A stretch of DNA of 64,000 bases from Rhabdophis nuchalis (GCA_039707465.1 CM077645.1:147556503-147620502), one strand, 5' to 3'. Shown: positions 52,570 through 63,917, counted from the first letter of the stretch. The notes: generated by a model not told the origin, from the letters alone. Numbers and translations: made by a program.

Positions 52570-52740
52570 TTGATCCTTTTCAACTGTCATTTGGTGGCCA
52601 TTTTATTTCAACTGTCATTTGTCGGCCTTTTCATTTGCCTGGAAAGAGATTCCTATTGTGGCTGTCACTGCTTTCTGTATTCCACCTGGCGCTCAAACCA
52701 ATTTCATTGTAATTTTATTATTACAATGACAATAAAGATT
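52570..52740 (+). mobile_element. Unclassified LINE tail (caatgacaataaagatt type)
   Basis: Ends with accaatttcattgtaa, attacaatgacaataaagatt and (ATT)n. The same tail is present reversed at 19583-19640. The upstream part repeats tcaactgtcattt twice. Confidence 0.5.
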
Positions 52741-52752
52741 ATTATTATTATT

Positions 52753-52840
<88 letters not shown>
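52741..52840. repeat. (ATT)n/(ATC)n tract
   Basis: ATT units, about 17 ATC units, then ATT units again, as the tail of the preceding element. Confidence 0.95.
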
Positions 52841-52842
<2 letters not shown>

Positions 52843-52844
52843 TG

Positions 52845-54359
52845 AATGTAATCCCCATATAGGTTGTCTATTCCTTATTGAAAACTCAGGAATTTCTTCC
52901 TCCATGGTTCTAAGATGTTGCTCCACTGTTCATTAAGGGTTCCACGAGAAACTTCAGATGTCATTTTCACCTTTAGGGACTCTGATACGTATGCTAGTTA
53001 TTACATATAACAAGTCATGGACTTTCTGTTTGTTCCTCATACTTCATAGCCTCTGACAAATTTTTGTATGCTGGAGGCCATTTAGCAACTTCAGGCAGCT
53101 GCTGATATCTGTATTTAAGGTGTGATTTCTTTGGTATGAGCCATAAAAACAAGACTCTTTTGAGAGGAGCAGGAGACAGGACAGCCAAAACATGTCAAAT
53201 TGTAGCACAGCAATTTTCAGGTTACCCAACGTATGCTGTGCTCCATCAAACTGCCATAATGGATGTGACCTGGAATAATCGCCACAAATATTTGTAGTGC
53301 TTTCAAGATGCCATAAAACATGTGAGAGAGAAAAACTGAAACAAAAACAAAACATCTGTTTCAATTATTACCCATATAATTTAAGGCTGCAAATAACTTA
53401 TGGGAGTTTTGAGGTCCTCACCGAATGAATGAGCAGATCGAGTTGAATTATTTGAAACAGAGTAAATCTTAAAATAGCTCCCCACCCACCCACCTCTTCT
53501 CTCTCCTCGGACAGTAATTGGACTTTGTATTATCTAGCAATAAAACAAGTTGAAGACAGTCTGAGAATATGGTGTTTTGTTAAATTAATGTAGCATTATT
53601 TGAAAAAGAAAACCAAAAACAATGAAGCAGCTTTATATAGCTAATTGGGTCTATCAAGGGAAGAGAAAGAATTGTAGTCCCGAAGGGCACAAAAATATTA
53701 CCAGATAAGATATAGAACAAATTGTGACCTCATGCAGGGGGGGTGTTTATTGAGGAAAACCCAGAACTCACTGAAAATAAACACTTTATGGCAATTGTGT
53801 ACCTGTTTATTTAGGAGTAAAGTCCATTGAATTCAGCAAGCATTGCTTCTTCTAAAGTAGTAGTAATTCAAATCCAGAAGAGATACTATTGTAGGGCTGT
53901 TGCTTGAGAATAAACCTGATAAAATTGACTGCACAACTTTAAAAACCTAAAGGGCTGTTAAGAAAAACAACAGTTGGAGAAACAGACCCCTGAGAGACCC
54001 TTCATATCAAATATAATTCACACCATAACCTGTGCATGTTTACTTAGCAGCAGACCTACAAAATGCAATATATTATCTCATGCCTAGGAAAGTATAGATA
54101 TTCAACAGGCTAAATGAGCAGTCAAAACTATGCGCTGCTGATTATGTCATAATTAAAAGTAAACGTATGTTGGGTCTTGCTGAGAAAATTATATTTACAC
54201 ATACTTTTTATGTTACAAGGAAAATTTTGTGAAATACTCCAGAGATAGTTTTCTTGGAGTGTGGGGAGGTTAACAGATTAGCTCGGATTAAGGGTTAAGA
54301 CGTGCTCACATTATGGAGTAACGCTAGTTTACAAATATTTACAGATGCATCACAACATA
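52845..54359. other. Unassigned sequence
   Basis: About 1.5 kb, AT-rich, with no recognised gene; the 106-codon minus frame at 53044-53364 has no visible domain. Confidence 0.5.
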
Positions 54360-54529
54360 CAAGGTAGTCCTCGACATAAAACCATTTCAATTGAGCTCAA
54401 TTCTGCTGCTAAGTGAGATATTTGTTAAGTGAGTTTTTCACATTTTACAACCTTTCTGTTCTATTATCACTATTGTTGTATGTACATTGAGAGTTTACGA
54501 ACCAAAAACAAATACTTTGTGTGTCCAAT

Positions 54530-56803
54530 CATCGAATATTTCGAATATCGAATATTTATTTGTATAACCGCGTCCTCTCCCCTAGGGGACTCGGAGCGGT
54601 GTACAGGGAGGAATAAAACAGCATAAAATATATACATGAATACAATAAATACAATAAAAACAAATTAAATTTACTATCCCTGCACTAAAATTCCCATTTA
54701 AAATTAACAATCCCTAATCCCTGGGCAGAGACTAACCTAGGCCGGCCAAGCAGAAAAAGTGAGTTTTTAATTTCTGACGGAAGGAGCGGAGGTCCATAGT
54801 TGTTCTAATGTCGGGGGGAAGGTCGTTCCAGAGGGCTGGGCCCGCCACAGAGAAGGCCCTTCCCCTGGGCGTCGCCCGCTGACAAAGTCTAGTGGACGGC
54901 ACCCGGAGCAGTCCCTCTCTGTGGGAGCGAATCGGCCGGGAGGATGTATGGGGCAGAATCCGATCCTGCAGATAGCTAGGTCCCGAGCCATGGAGCGCTT
55001 TAAAGATGAGAACTAACACCTTGAAGCGCACCCGAAAGACGACAGGTAGCCAGTGCAGCTCGCGCAAGAGTGGTGTTACATGGGTATACCTTGCGGTACC
55101 CATTATTGCTCGCGCGGCTGCATTCTGGACCAGCTGAAGTCTTCGGGTGCACCTCAAGGGGAGCCCCATGTAGAGAGAGTTACAATAGTCCAGTCGGGAT
55201 GTCACGAGAGCGTGGGTGACTGTGCGAAGGGCGTCCCGATCCAATAGGGGGTGCAACTGGCGAACCAGGCGAACCTGGTAAAACGCCCTCCTGGCCACGG
55301 CTGTCACTTGATCTTCCATGGACAGCCGGGCATCCAGGAGGACACCCAAGTTGCGCGCCCCATCCACTGGGGCAAGATGTTCGCCCCCAATGGCCAGCGA
55401 TGGAGTCAACTGGTTGAATCGGGCAGCCGGAAACCACAGCCACTCGGTCTTGGTCGGGTTGAGCCTGAGTCCGTTTCTTCCCATCCAGATCCGTACGGCT
55501 TCCAGGCACTGGCACATCACTGCTACGGCATCGTTGGGGTGGTTTGGGGTAGATATATACAGCTGAGTATCATCAGCGTAGAGATGGTACTGTACCCCAA
55601 AACCACGGATGATCTCACCCAGCGGCTTCATATATGTGTTAAACAGGAGAGGCGAGAGGACCGACCCCTGAGGCACCCCACATGTGAGGGGTCTCGGGGT
55701 CGACCTCTGCTCTCCTGTCAACACAAATTGCGATCGGCCAGAGAGGTAGGAGGAGAACCACCGTAAAACGGTGCCTCCCACCCCCAACCCCCCCAGCCGA
55801 TGCAATAGGATACCATGGTCGATGGTATCGAAAGCCGCCGAGAGGTCTAATAGGACCAGGATGGAGGAACAACCCCCATCTCTGGCCCTCCAGAGATCAT
55901 CGACCAACGCGACCAATGCCGTCTCGGTGCTATGCCTGGGCCGAAAGCCGGACTGGCGCGGGTCTAGATAATCAACTTCCTCCAGGTGACGGGGAAACTG
56001 TTGTGCCACCACACTCTCAACAACCTTCGCCAAGAAGGGAAGGTTGGAGACTGGACGATAGTTGGTTAAAAGAGCTGGATCCAAAGAGGGCTTCTTAAGG
56101 AGGGGCCTCACCATAGCCTCTTTTAGGGAAGCAGGCAAGGAACCCTCACTTAAGGATGCGTTGACAACCTCTTGGAGCCAGCCTCGTGTCACCTCCCAGG
56201 ATGCCAGTACAAGCCAGGAGGGACACGGGTCCAATAAACATGTGGTGGCTCGCAGTCGCCCACGTAACCTGTCCATATCCTCGGAAGTAACGGAGTCAAA
56301 CTCCTCCCAAACAAGATCTGTCTCGTGGCATCCCACTGGGCCATCAATGGGGGCTAACCCGTTCTGTATCTGAGCGATTTTCTCCTGCAGAAAAGTCACA
56401 AATTCCTCTGCTCTACCCTGTAGCGGGGCTTCCCGCACCCTCTGTTGGAGGAGAGAGCGGGTCACCCTAAACAGGGCGGCAGGGCGGTTTTCTGCGGATG
56501 CTATGAGGGTGGCACAATGATGGTGTTTGGCCACTCTCAGCGCCACAATGTAAGTCCGTAAATGGGCTCTTACCTGTGTCCGGTCGGATTCAGAATGGGA
56601 AGACCTCCATCTTCTCTCTAGGCATCTCTTGTGGCGTTTCATCACCCTTAGCTCCTCGGTGAACCAAGGAGCCAGGGTGGCTCGCCGCCACAAGAGAGGC
56701 GCGACCCGATCCAAGGCTCCCGTGGTCGCAGTATTCCATGCGGCCACGAGGTCCTCCATCGGGGCGCGGGTCAGGGGTACAGGAATACTGTACATACATA
56801 CTT
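54530..56803 (-). mobile_element. L2-type LINE, 2.2 kb, 5'-truncated
   Basis: The 3' end at about 54545 carries the L2 tail (ggactcggagcggtgtacag on the plus strand) and AT-rich 3' UTR, then a long uninterrupted ORF. It lacks the endonuclease and any 5' UTR. It is the longest L2 in the window. Confidence 0.93.
54732..56795 (-). CDS. L2 LINE ORF2, reverse transcriptase and C-terminus, 687 codons, 5'-truncated
   Basis: LINE polymerases copy their RNA at a nicked target. The frame is open for 687 codons. Residues 1-240 are the region between endonuclease and RT. RT motifs follow: NYRPVSNLPFLAKVVES (245-261), motif A LLDLSAAFDTIDHG (315-328), motif B GVPQGSVLSPLLF (373-385), the catalytic YADD (406-409) and GLRLNPTKTEWL (442-453). 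The C-terminal part has SRLDYCNSLYMGLPLRC, LRELHWLPVVFRVRFK and ends LAGLG. The APE-type endonuclease expected upstream is absent, because the copy is truncated, so self-mobility is not expected. The first ATG is probably not the native start. Confidence 0.9.
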   Translation of the reverse strand: MYSIPVPLTRAPMEDLVAAWNTATTGALDRVAPLLWRRATLAPWFTEELRVMKRHKRCLERRWRSSHSESDRTQVRAHLRTYIVALRVAKHHHCATLIASAENRPAALFRVTRSLLQQRVREAPLQGRAEEFVTFLQEKIAQIQNGLAPIDGPVGCHETDLVWEEFDSVTSEDMDRLRGRLRATTCLLDPCPSWLVLASWEVTRGWLQEVVNASLSEGSLPASLKEAMVRPLLKKPSLDPALLTNYRPVSNLPFLAKVVESVVAQQFPRHLEEVDYLDPRQSGFRPRHSTETALVALVDDLWRARDGGCSSILVLLDLSAAFDTIDHGILLHRLGGLGVGGTVLRWFSSYLSGRSQFVLTGEQRSTPRPLTCGVPQGSVLSPLLFNTYMKPLGEIIRGFGVQYHLYADDTQLYISTPNHPNDAVAVMCQCLEAVRIWMGRNGLRLNPTKTEWLWFPAARFNQLTPSLAIGGEHLAPVDGARNLGVLLDARLSMEDQVTAVARRAFYQVRLVRQLHPLLDRDALRTVTHALVTSRLDYCNSLYMGLPLRCTRRLQLVQNAAARAIMGTARYTHVTPLLRELHWLPVVFRVRFKVLVLIFKALHGSGPSYLQDRILPHTSSRPIRSHREGLLRVPSTRLCQRATPRGRAFSVAGPALWNDLPPDIRTTMDLRSFRQKLKTHFFCLAGLG

Positions 56804-57122
56804 GGCCAATAAAGAATCTTCTCTTCTATTCTATTCTATTCTATTCTATCCTCATTTGTTAACTAAATGCCTGGAGTTGTTAAATTAGCAACATGTTTGT
56901 TAAATGAATCTGGCTTCTTCACTGACTTTGTCTGTCAGAAAGTTGCAAAAAGTGATCATATGACCCCAGAATACTGAGTGTCAACTATCATAAATATGAA
57001 TCAGTTGCCAAGCGTCTGAATTTTGATCATGTGACCATGGGGATGCTGCAATGGTCGTAAGGGTGAAAAACAGTCAACATCACGTTTTTCAGTGCTTTTG
57101 TAACTTCGAACTGTCACTAAAC

Positions 57123-57658
57123 CAGGGGTGCCAAATTAGATTTCTTCGAGGGCTGGATCAGCATTGTAGCTCTCCTCCGTGGGCCTCCTCCCAAGGTGGG
57201 AGACGGGACGGACACCTCCTGAAGCACCCTGTTGCCCAAAACGTGGTGTAGAGGGGAAGTAAGGATCCTGTGCCCCGTTTTCAGTCTGGACGGCCTCCTG
57301 CAACACTTTGCCAGCCAAAACAGGGCACGGGGGTGCACAAGGTCCCCCGCACCCCATTTGTGGTCTGGACAGCCTCCTGCAGCACTCTGCTGGTCAGAAC
57401 AGGGCACAGGAGGCCTACCGCGCATGCTTGTACACACACACACGCACACATCATGCTGTTTTGGCCAGCAGAGTGCTGCAGGAGGCCGTATAGGCCAAAA
57501 ACAGGGTCCGGAGGGCACATGCAGGTTCCCTGCACCCCATTTTGGCTATCAGAGGTACCGCAGGCCAGTCCTTTGCTATTTCCCAGCCAGCCCCATGAAC
57601 CAGATTTAAGCACCCGTGGTCCAGATCCAGCCCGTAGGTCTTGAGTTTGCCACCCGTG
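57123..57658. mobile_element. hAT element, non-autonomous, nested
   Basis: Ends CAGGGGTGCCAAATTAG and GAGTTTGCCACCCGTG with a perfect TSD CACTAAAC at 57115-57122 and 57659-57666. The GC-rich interior contains a roughly 100-bp repeat (gtctggacggcctcctgcaa and gtctggacagcctcctgcag) plus an inverted copy. No transposase. Confidence 0.9.
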
Positions 57659-57694
57659 CACTAAACGAACTGTTGTAAGCTGAGCACTACCTGT

Positions 57695-58045
57695 ACTGTA
57701 CAGCAAAAGCTAAGGTCTTGCGTAACTGTTATTGTCTTTGTTTTTTAAGCTTGTTTGGAGATTCTGATAGGAGAGTGTAGTTATTACATACCCTTGCCCA
57801 AAGATTGGTATGCTATCTGGGACGGTTATCTTCTTCTTCAGGTGTGCAGCTTTGAAGACAACCCACATGAAATGATGGAGAAATAGGACACCATCTAACC
57901 AGCCAGATCAGCCAAATCAACCCTGCTAATAAATGTGGTGACTGATGTCACAACCATTTCACCCTCACTTCAGTACTCATTACTGTTTCCATTAGAAAGA
58001 TTTGGGATTAGTGTTAGCCTTGGAAGCCATCTTTTCTTTGGATGG
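57695..58045. other. Unassigned sequence
   Basis: No recognised gene or repeat end. Confidence 0.5.
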
Positions 58046-58048
58046 GTA

Positions 58049-58095
58049 GCTTCAGGGTTGCCACTTTTAGTGCCTGGGAAAACAGGAGGGGGGGT

Positions 58096-58126
<31 letters not shown>

Positions 58127-58468
58127 TTTCGATTTGTAAACCGCACCAATCTCCGTCGAGACAGACGGATTACAAGGAGCCGGTGGAGGATTAACCATAA
58201 CAACATTCCTTTCTCTGGGAGTCAAGAATACTCAGCCTGTACCTGGATGGGAGTGACTGCGGGTTGTCTGCAGTTGGGATGATGAAATGATTGGGCCATG
58301 TGATGGACTTGTGGGTGCAGGGGATGGATCTTTGACTTTCTTGTGGGTGAGGAAAACTTGGAAGTCTCAGATTCGGGTTTTCCCAGATGTGCCAATATGA
58401 CATCTCTAATAAAATGGAATTAGCCTCAGAATCTTCTTTTGTTGGGTGTGTTACTTGGAACCCTGACA
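58049..58468 (+). mobile_element. LTR-like element (solo LTR candidate)
   Basis: Starts near TCAGGGTTGCC and ends GGAACCCTGACA at about 58456-58467, a partial inverted match. AATAAA lies at about 58407, followed by a U5-like stretch with gttgggtgtgttacttgg. A (TTTA)n tract and an L2-like tail (about 58095-58190) interrupt it. Confidence 0.45.
58095..58190 (-). mobile_element. Possible L2-group tail with (ATTT)n
   Basis: About 11 TTTA units then tttgtaaaccgcaccaatct and tccgtcgagacagacgg, resembling a diverged reversed L2-group 3' end. Low confidence. Confidence 0.3.
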
Positions 58469-58469
58469 T

Positions 58470-59065
58470 TTAGCTTTTATTTTAGAAACTTATGTGCTCA
58501 ACTTTACTAGATCATTTTCTCCATTCTTCCTCTCTTCCATTTCTTCTTTTGTTGTACATTACACTGTGTTGTTTTTAGTAATTATGGTAGCTGCCTCTTT
58601 TCTAACTTTTTGGCTTCACATCAGTAAATTTAATCCTTCTAGCAAGTAGCTGATATCTCTAGTTCATGATTACACTCACTATCCCCTTTTCTGAGCCCAG
58701 GAAAATGACATGTAATACTATTTCTACATTTCTCCTTATTTTCATTAAGTTGGCGTTGTCCATTGAGATAAACTAAGACTGTCTGAGTGTGTGAAGCCTG
58801 GGCTTTGTATTTTCTTGTACAGATATTGTACATATGTGTAAAACTATCACTTTTGGAAAACATGTTATAAAATATGAAAGTGGATATGCATTATAATGGG
58901 GTGGGGGTGGGGGGTGCTTGCCTATACACATACAAATTATGGCCTGTGACTCTGTATATTTATAATAGATGGGTTAGATTTTCTAGGCAGGTAGTCAAGT
59001 TTGAGTGGCCAAACACCAGAAGATTAAAATGCCCCTTCTATGTATTGCTCTTTTTTGTTATGATC
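58470..59065. other. Unassigned sequence
   Basis: Nothing recognised. Confidence 0.5.
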
Positions 59066-59074
59066 ATCTGTTTT

Positions 59075-59160
59075 AAGGCCTGGGGAAGAAGGCAATGGCA
59101 AACCACTTCTGAAAAACCTTTCCAAGAAAACGAGGAGCTTGTCAGACATGGTTGAAAGGA
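59075..59160 (+). mobile_element. SINE 3' fragment
   Basis: Contains ggggaagaaggcaatggcaa, accacttctgaaaaaccttt and aagaaaacgaggagcttgtc, a phrase common to squamate SINE ends. Confidence 0.5.
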
Positions 59161-59164
59161 AGAA

Positions 59165-60295
59165 AACTAATAATAATTAAAAAATAGTAAGGAGAGAATC
59201 ACAGCATTGAGCGTGACAAGTGCTTTACTTCTTAGCCTTAAATATTACATACTCTATCTAAGGCCTGCTCTTCAGCAGCGATCTGTAGTGAAATATATGT
59301 GGCAAATTTATGGTCCTATCACTCATCCACTAACCCATCTGAGACTCATGGAGATTTCATATCAGTAACTTCAAAATCAATCAGTTTGTCAGAGAAACGT
59401 TTCCTGTCTCACACCTTCTCCCAAATCAGTCCTGAAAGTTTGGCAGCTTTTCTTTAAATTTTGTGATGCACATTAAATTGGTTCCACTGCAAATAGTTTT
59501 ATGTTAATAGGCAACATACTTTGGGGATTTGTTTTTAGCCATCTAAAGGTTAGGGATACGGCTTTATTTTTTTTAATTTTTCCCCAGTGGCACTATATCG
59601 AGATGTTTAAATCTAGTCTCGGTCATATGGGTTTATATTAAGAAATAAGCACTCCAGAAAGGTTTGTGCATAATATTGCAGCATTAGAAATGTTGAAAAC
59701 AATATTTATACCAACCATTTAAATATATATACCATAGTTAAGAAACTTATATAACAATTAACTTGTTCATTTACATACAGCTACATATTTTATCAAATGG
59801 TCAGCCCGAGTTTCTTCCTAAGATAATAAGAAAATTATATACAAGGGCCAACATCTTTTAGTAAAAGGAAGGCATTTTTGCCCCTTTTGTTATTACTGAA
59901 CCACTGTATAAATCACTGGCTACTTTTTAAATATTCTTAATTTGTAGTTGTTTTGAATATTTTATTTTTCACATCTCAACCAATTAATCAACGAACAAAT
60001 GGTCCAGCCAAAGCTGCTGTAAGATATTCCAAGGTTGCTGCTTCAGCTCATTGAAGGAGTATATTCTGTTCACTCTGCCATAACATTATTTGTCTTTTGA
60101 TAGACACACCTGCACTCCCCTTATCTAAGGAATCAAGCATAGGTTGGAGGCACTTGCTATTAAGCATGGAAATTGGCATGTAAGAGATCCATGAGATTCC
60201 CCAGATCTGAATATTTTACTGAAAAATATTCTCCTGGTCCTACAAATTTGAGACAAGTAATTTCCCTCTTAGTAAATTTACTGTCTTCTAGGCTC
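59165..60295. other. Unassigned AT-rich sequence
   Basis: About 1.1 kb without a recognised element or gene. Confidence 0.5.
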
Positions 60296-60297
60296 AC

Positions 60298-60750
60298 ATG
60301 ATATATTCGCGACCGCCTCCTGCCCCATACATCCCTTCGACCGATCCGCTCCCACAGAGAGGGCCTTCTCAGGGTACTGTCGGCCAGGCAATGCCGGTTG
60401 GCGGTGCCCAGGGGAAGAGCCTTCTCTGTGGCGGGTCCTGCCCTCTGGAACGACCTTCCCCCCAATCTACGCACCATCGTGGACCTCCGCCTTTTCCGCC
60501 AACGTCCTAAAACCTATTTATTTCAACAAGCCGGCCTAGCACAATCCCGTTTCTGACTTTTATAGGGATAATTTTAAATTTTAGAGTCTTATTAATTTTA
60601 GCACAGGGAATATTTAATTAAATTAAAAATATTTAATTTTTAACAATTTTGTATTTTTGTATGATTTTAATGATGCCTGTGCGCCGCCCTGGGTCCTTTT
60701 TTAGAAGGGCGGGGTATAAATTTAATAAAATAAAAAATAAAATAAAATAA
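60298..60750 (+). mobile_element. L2-type LINE 3' fragment
   Basis: Encodes the end of the C-terminus in plus orientation (cgctcccacagagagggcct, ctctggaacgaccttccc, caagccggcctagca) and then the tail ctgtgcgccgccctgggtcc, gggcggggtataaatttaat and AAAAT repeats. Confidence 0.9.
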
Positions 60751-60820
60751 ATTCTGCCAAAGAACAATAATGATGAGAAGCTGGCTACTACTTTAATAGT
60801 AGCTGGTTGATTCTTTGAAG

Positions 60821-61016
60821 CAATGGTCACCAACTGGTGGTCGATGGACCACTGGTAGCCCTCGAGAAAATTTTGGTGTTCCACAGAAAAATTATTTGCA
60901 TTTTTTATATTGCACTAAATACTATTTATCTTTTAAATAAAATGATATTAGTGGTCTGCAGGATTTAAAATTATGAATTTAATGGTCCCTGAGGTCCGAA
61001 AGGTTGGTGACCTTTG
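60821..61016. mobile_element. hAT MITE
   Basis: Ends CAATGGTCACCAACTGG and AAGGTTGGTGACCTTTG, 196 bp, with a perfect TSD CTTTGAAG at 60813-60820 and 61017-61024. Confidence 0.9.
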
Positions 61017-61074
61017 CTTTGAAGGCACTGTAAGTCATCGGCCAAAGACTCTAATTTCAGATCAGATTCCCACA

Positions 61075-61170
61075 GAACTGAAGAAACTTCTTGGATGAGA
61101 AGCAAAACATCTTCAAGGAAAAACAAAGGAAGTTCAATTGCCTCTTGAAAAGCATCTTTGGCACACCCAG
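61075..61170. repeat. Dispersed palindromic motif (tcttggatgagaagc type)
   Basis: cagaactgaagaaacttctt, ggatgagaagcaaaacatct and agttcaattgcctcttgaaa. Related to 43200-43345 and 47285-47395. Confidence 0.5.
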
Positions 61171-61221
61171 TTACTACTTCTGATGCAGCAAAATGATTAT
61201 CACTGGTGTGTTTATTTAGAG

Positions 61222-61448
61222 CAGTGGTAGTCAACCTGGTCCCTACTGCCCACTAGTGGGTGTTCCAGCTTTCATGGTGGGCGGTAGGGGTTTTGTCCGA
61301 TACTGAAGCACTTTCCCTTTTTTTATTTAATTGACTTCCCTACTTTATAAATCACCATTACTGTGGAACTGGTGGGCGGTTAGAAATTTTTACTACTAAC
61401 AAGAGATACAAAAGTGGGTGGTAGGTATAAAAAGTTTGACTACCCCTG
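61222..61448. mobile_element. hAT MITE
   Basis: Ends CAGTGGTAGTCAACCTGG and AGTTTGACTACCCCTG, 227 bp. TSD ATTTAGAG/ATTTAGGG, 7 of 8 identical. The interior has ggtgggcggtag-type blocks. Confidence 0.88.
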
Positions 61449-61456
61449 ATTTAGGG

Positions 61457-62500
61457 TATCTATCTCCAGCACTGATATTCAGATTTACAGAATGTGCTAA
61501 ATTCTTATTCTGATCTGGCAAACCATTTTAGTATCCAAACAAACCACGTTATTGCTTGGGACAATTTGGTTTGCTAACAAGTTAAGATAATGGCTGAATT
61601 CTGCCAACTTCCCCAATCCTATTTTAGCACAGTTCCTACATTTCGGCAAGCTCAGCAGATAAGCATCCAAATACATTTTACAGGGAATAAATTGATTTAT
61701 TTTCCAGCTATTTACTAATTATGATCTAACTGATTTTCTGCTAACAATGCACATTGTGCTTTGCAGAATTAGAATAAAGTAACATTCCTGACCTAAAATA
61801 GTGTAAAAACAAGCACTTTTAGAAAGACAGCATACAGAAAAAAAGTTGTATTCAGTTTTATGTATGTAAACATGTATGTTTTTATGGTTTAAACAAGGCC
61901 TAATATGTTAAGTAAAGTTACTAAGAAAAAATGACTCAATTAAATAACCCCCTTCCCATCTACACTAAGCTGTTTGTCATTAATTGGAAAAACCACAAAC
62001 AAACGTACATTATCTACAAGGTTTGTATCTTTCTTTTTCCCTAGAAATGTGATTGGGACTTTGACCTTCTTAGTCATAAGTGGATGAATGATAAACATGC
62101 TGAATATATTTAATGGATCATTAGCAAAAAATAATCCACTTATTTGGGAATATTTTCAGCATAGGTTATCCCATGGAAATTGAATACTAAAAATACTAAA
62201 AAAAAAAAATCAACCGTGAAACCTAAAAATCTTCTATAGAATATTATTTCCTAAGTGAGAAAAAGGGCCCCTTTACAGTTAAGGATTCAAGAACGTGGTG
62301 GTTCAAGATGAGCCCAAAGGAATCTTTTTTTCTATACGTTTCTATCCTAAAATTTCTATACTTGGTGCCACATGGCAATATCTCTCACATTGAACAAAGC
62401 AGCAGTTGTTAGCTGAAGATGTTTTTCAACAGCCACAGAGAAACTGAAAGCTTGCCACATTCTGTCAGTTGCCAGTTAGAATCTACAGTGGTGCTTGAAA
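61457..62500. other. Unassigned AT-rich sequence
   Basis: No recognised gene or element over about 1 kb. Confidence 0.5.
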
Positions 62501-62509
62501 GTTTGTGAA

Positions 62510-62803
62510 CCTTTTTAAGGTGAAGGTGCCCCTCGCACATATGTGCTAGCCATTCCTGACTCTAGGGGGCGGTGCTCATATCCATTTCAAAGCCAAGAGC
62601 CAGTGCTATCCGAAGATGTCTCTCTGGCATGACTAAACACCAAAGATGCATGGAACGCTGTTACCTTCTCACCAAAGGTGGTTCCTATTTTTCTGCTTGC
62701 ATTTTTACATGCTTTCGAACGGCTAGGTTGGCAGAAGCTGGGACAAGTAATGGGAGCTCACTCCAATATGCAGTGCTAGGGATATGAACCACTGAACCTT
62801 TCT
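62510..62803 (-). mobile_element. Sauria-type SINE, first part (split by an L1)
   Basis: Plus strand shows the reversed SINE body: cctgactctagggggcggtg, ccgaagatgtctctctggca, ggtggttcctatttttctgc, tgctaggttggcagaagctg and a tRNA-like region with gggatatgaaccactgaac (reversed, decayed B-box). The remaining tRNA-like head continues at 63918 after the L1. Confidence 0.75.
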
Positions 62804-63917
62804 TTTAATTTTTTTATTATAAACACTTATACACATTGACAAAAACATACACAACACTTACAAATAACATCGGAACTGCACGCTCCTTCTTACAGTAGAT
62901 ATCTATCAATGCATCTTTACAAACACTATTTCCCTCTCAATACTTCTGTAATTTTACACTTATAATCCTATTATTTCTTACTCTTTTGCTTATCAATCTA
63001 TGTTTGGTTATTTCTATCAGACAGTTTTTGTTGTTCATCTACTAATATATAACTTTTCCTACTTTTGTAAATCCTACTTTTCCTACATTTTTATCACTAA
63101 TTCCTACTTCTTCTATAATAAAAGCTACATTTCCAAATTCTTATTTCCTATTTCTATTATCTAACCACTTATACCGTTTTTCCCAAATTAAATAATACTT
63201 TGTTTCCTCCTTTCCTTGAATTTCCTTGGTCAATTTATCCACCTCTGTGCATTCTAAGATTTTCCATATTATCTTATCTTCACTCGGTATAGTGCTGTTC
63301 TTCCATTTATTTCTGCACATATGCTATTCTGGCCGCTGTAATAATACATAGAATTAGGTATAAAGCCTCTTTATTGTATTTTGTTGTGGTTAAGCCTAAT
63401 AAAAATGTCTCCAGTTTCCAATTTATGTGATTCCATTATTGCTTACAACGTTTTTAATTTTAATCCAAAAAAATTTGGCCACCTCGCATGGCCACCATCA
63501 TGTGATAGTTATGTCCCATATGATTTCTCACATTTCCAACACAATGGGGATAAGTTTGAAGATATTTTTACAAGTCTTACGGGCTGCAGGTACCATTTAT
63601 AAAACATTTTGTACTGGTTTTGCTTGTATGCCACAGACATAGTCAATTTCAAATTTGTTCCCCAACATTTTTCCCATCTTTCCAATTCAATGTTATAGCC
63701 GAAGTTTTTTGCCCATCTTACCATAGTTTCCTTGACAAACTCCTCCTCCATTTTAACAAAATATTTCAACAAAAAATTGTATACTCTCTCAATCATTTTC
63801 TTCTCCATATTTTGAATTATCTTATCTAGTTCCTGTTGTTCCAGTTGTAGTTCATGTTTTAATGTTGTTATTGTATCTGGATTTGATTTGCATGTATGTA
63901 AGCCAGTCTACTTTTAT
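62804..63917 (-). mobile_element. L1 LINE, 5'-truncated 3' fragment
   Basis: The A-rich 3' end (read on the minus strand) is at 62804 (tttaattttttattat on the plus strand). The 8-bp TSD ACCTTTCT is at 62796-62803 and 63918-63925. It contains the ORF2 C-terminal region and 3' UTR. Confidence 0.82.
63480..63808 (-). pseudogene. L1 ORF2 C-terminal fragment
   Basis: The minus strand reads RVYNFLLKYFVKMEEEFVKE, TMVRWAKNFGYNIELERWEK and LCWKCEKSYGT, then shifts frame at about 63509. In L1 ORF2p this region lies after the reverse transcriptase and includes the Cys-rich motif (CWKC...GT..H.WW..C). Only CWKC remains in frame. RT and endonuclease are missing through 5' truncation. Confidence 0.8.

Larger units (their letters stand above)
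54460..56855 (+). mobile_element. Unclassified LINE-type 3' tail, split by an L2
   Basis: Left part 54460-54527 (gttgtatgtacattgagag, cttgtgtgtccaatca-like) continues at about 56804 with cttggccaataaagaatctt and (ATTCT)n. The two parts read as one tail with the L2 removed. The source family could not be named. Confidence 0.6.
54360..57694. mobile_element. hAT-like element (ggtagtcctcgac ends), host of a nested stack
   Basis: Left end aaggtagtcctcgac at about 54361 and right end gctgagcactacctg at about 57680-57694 match imperfectly as inverted repeats. Body sequence resumes after each insertion: cattttacaacctttc up to about 54460, then gttaactaaatgcctggagt at about 56858 to ctgtcactaaac at 57122, then ctaaacgaactgttgtaag at 57661. 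Without insertions it is about 450 bp. TSD unclear. Confidence 0.7.
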
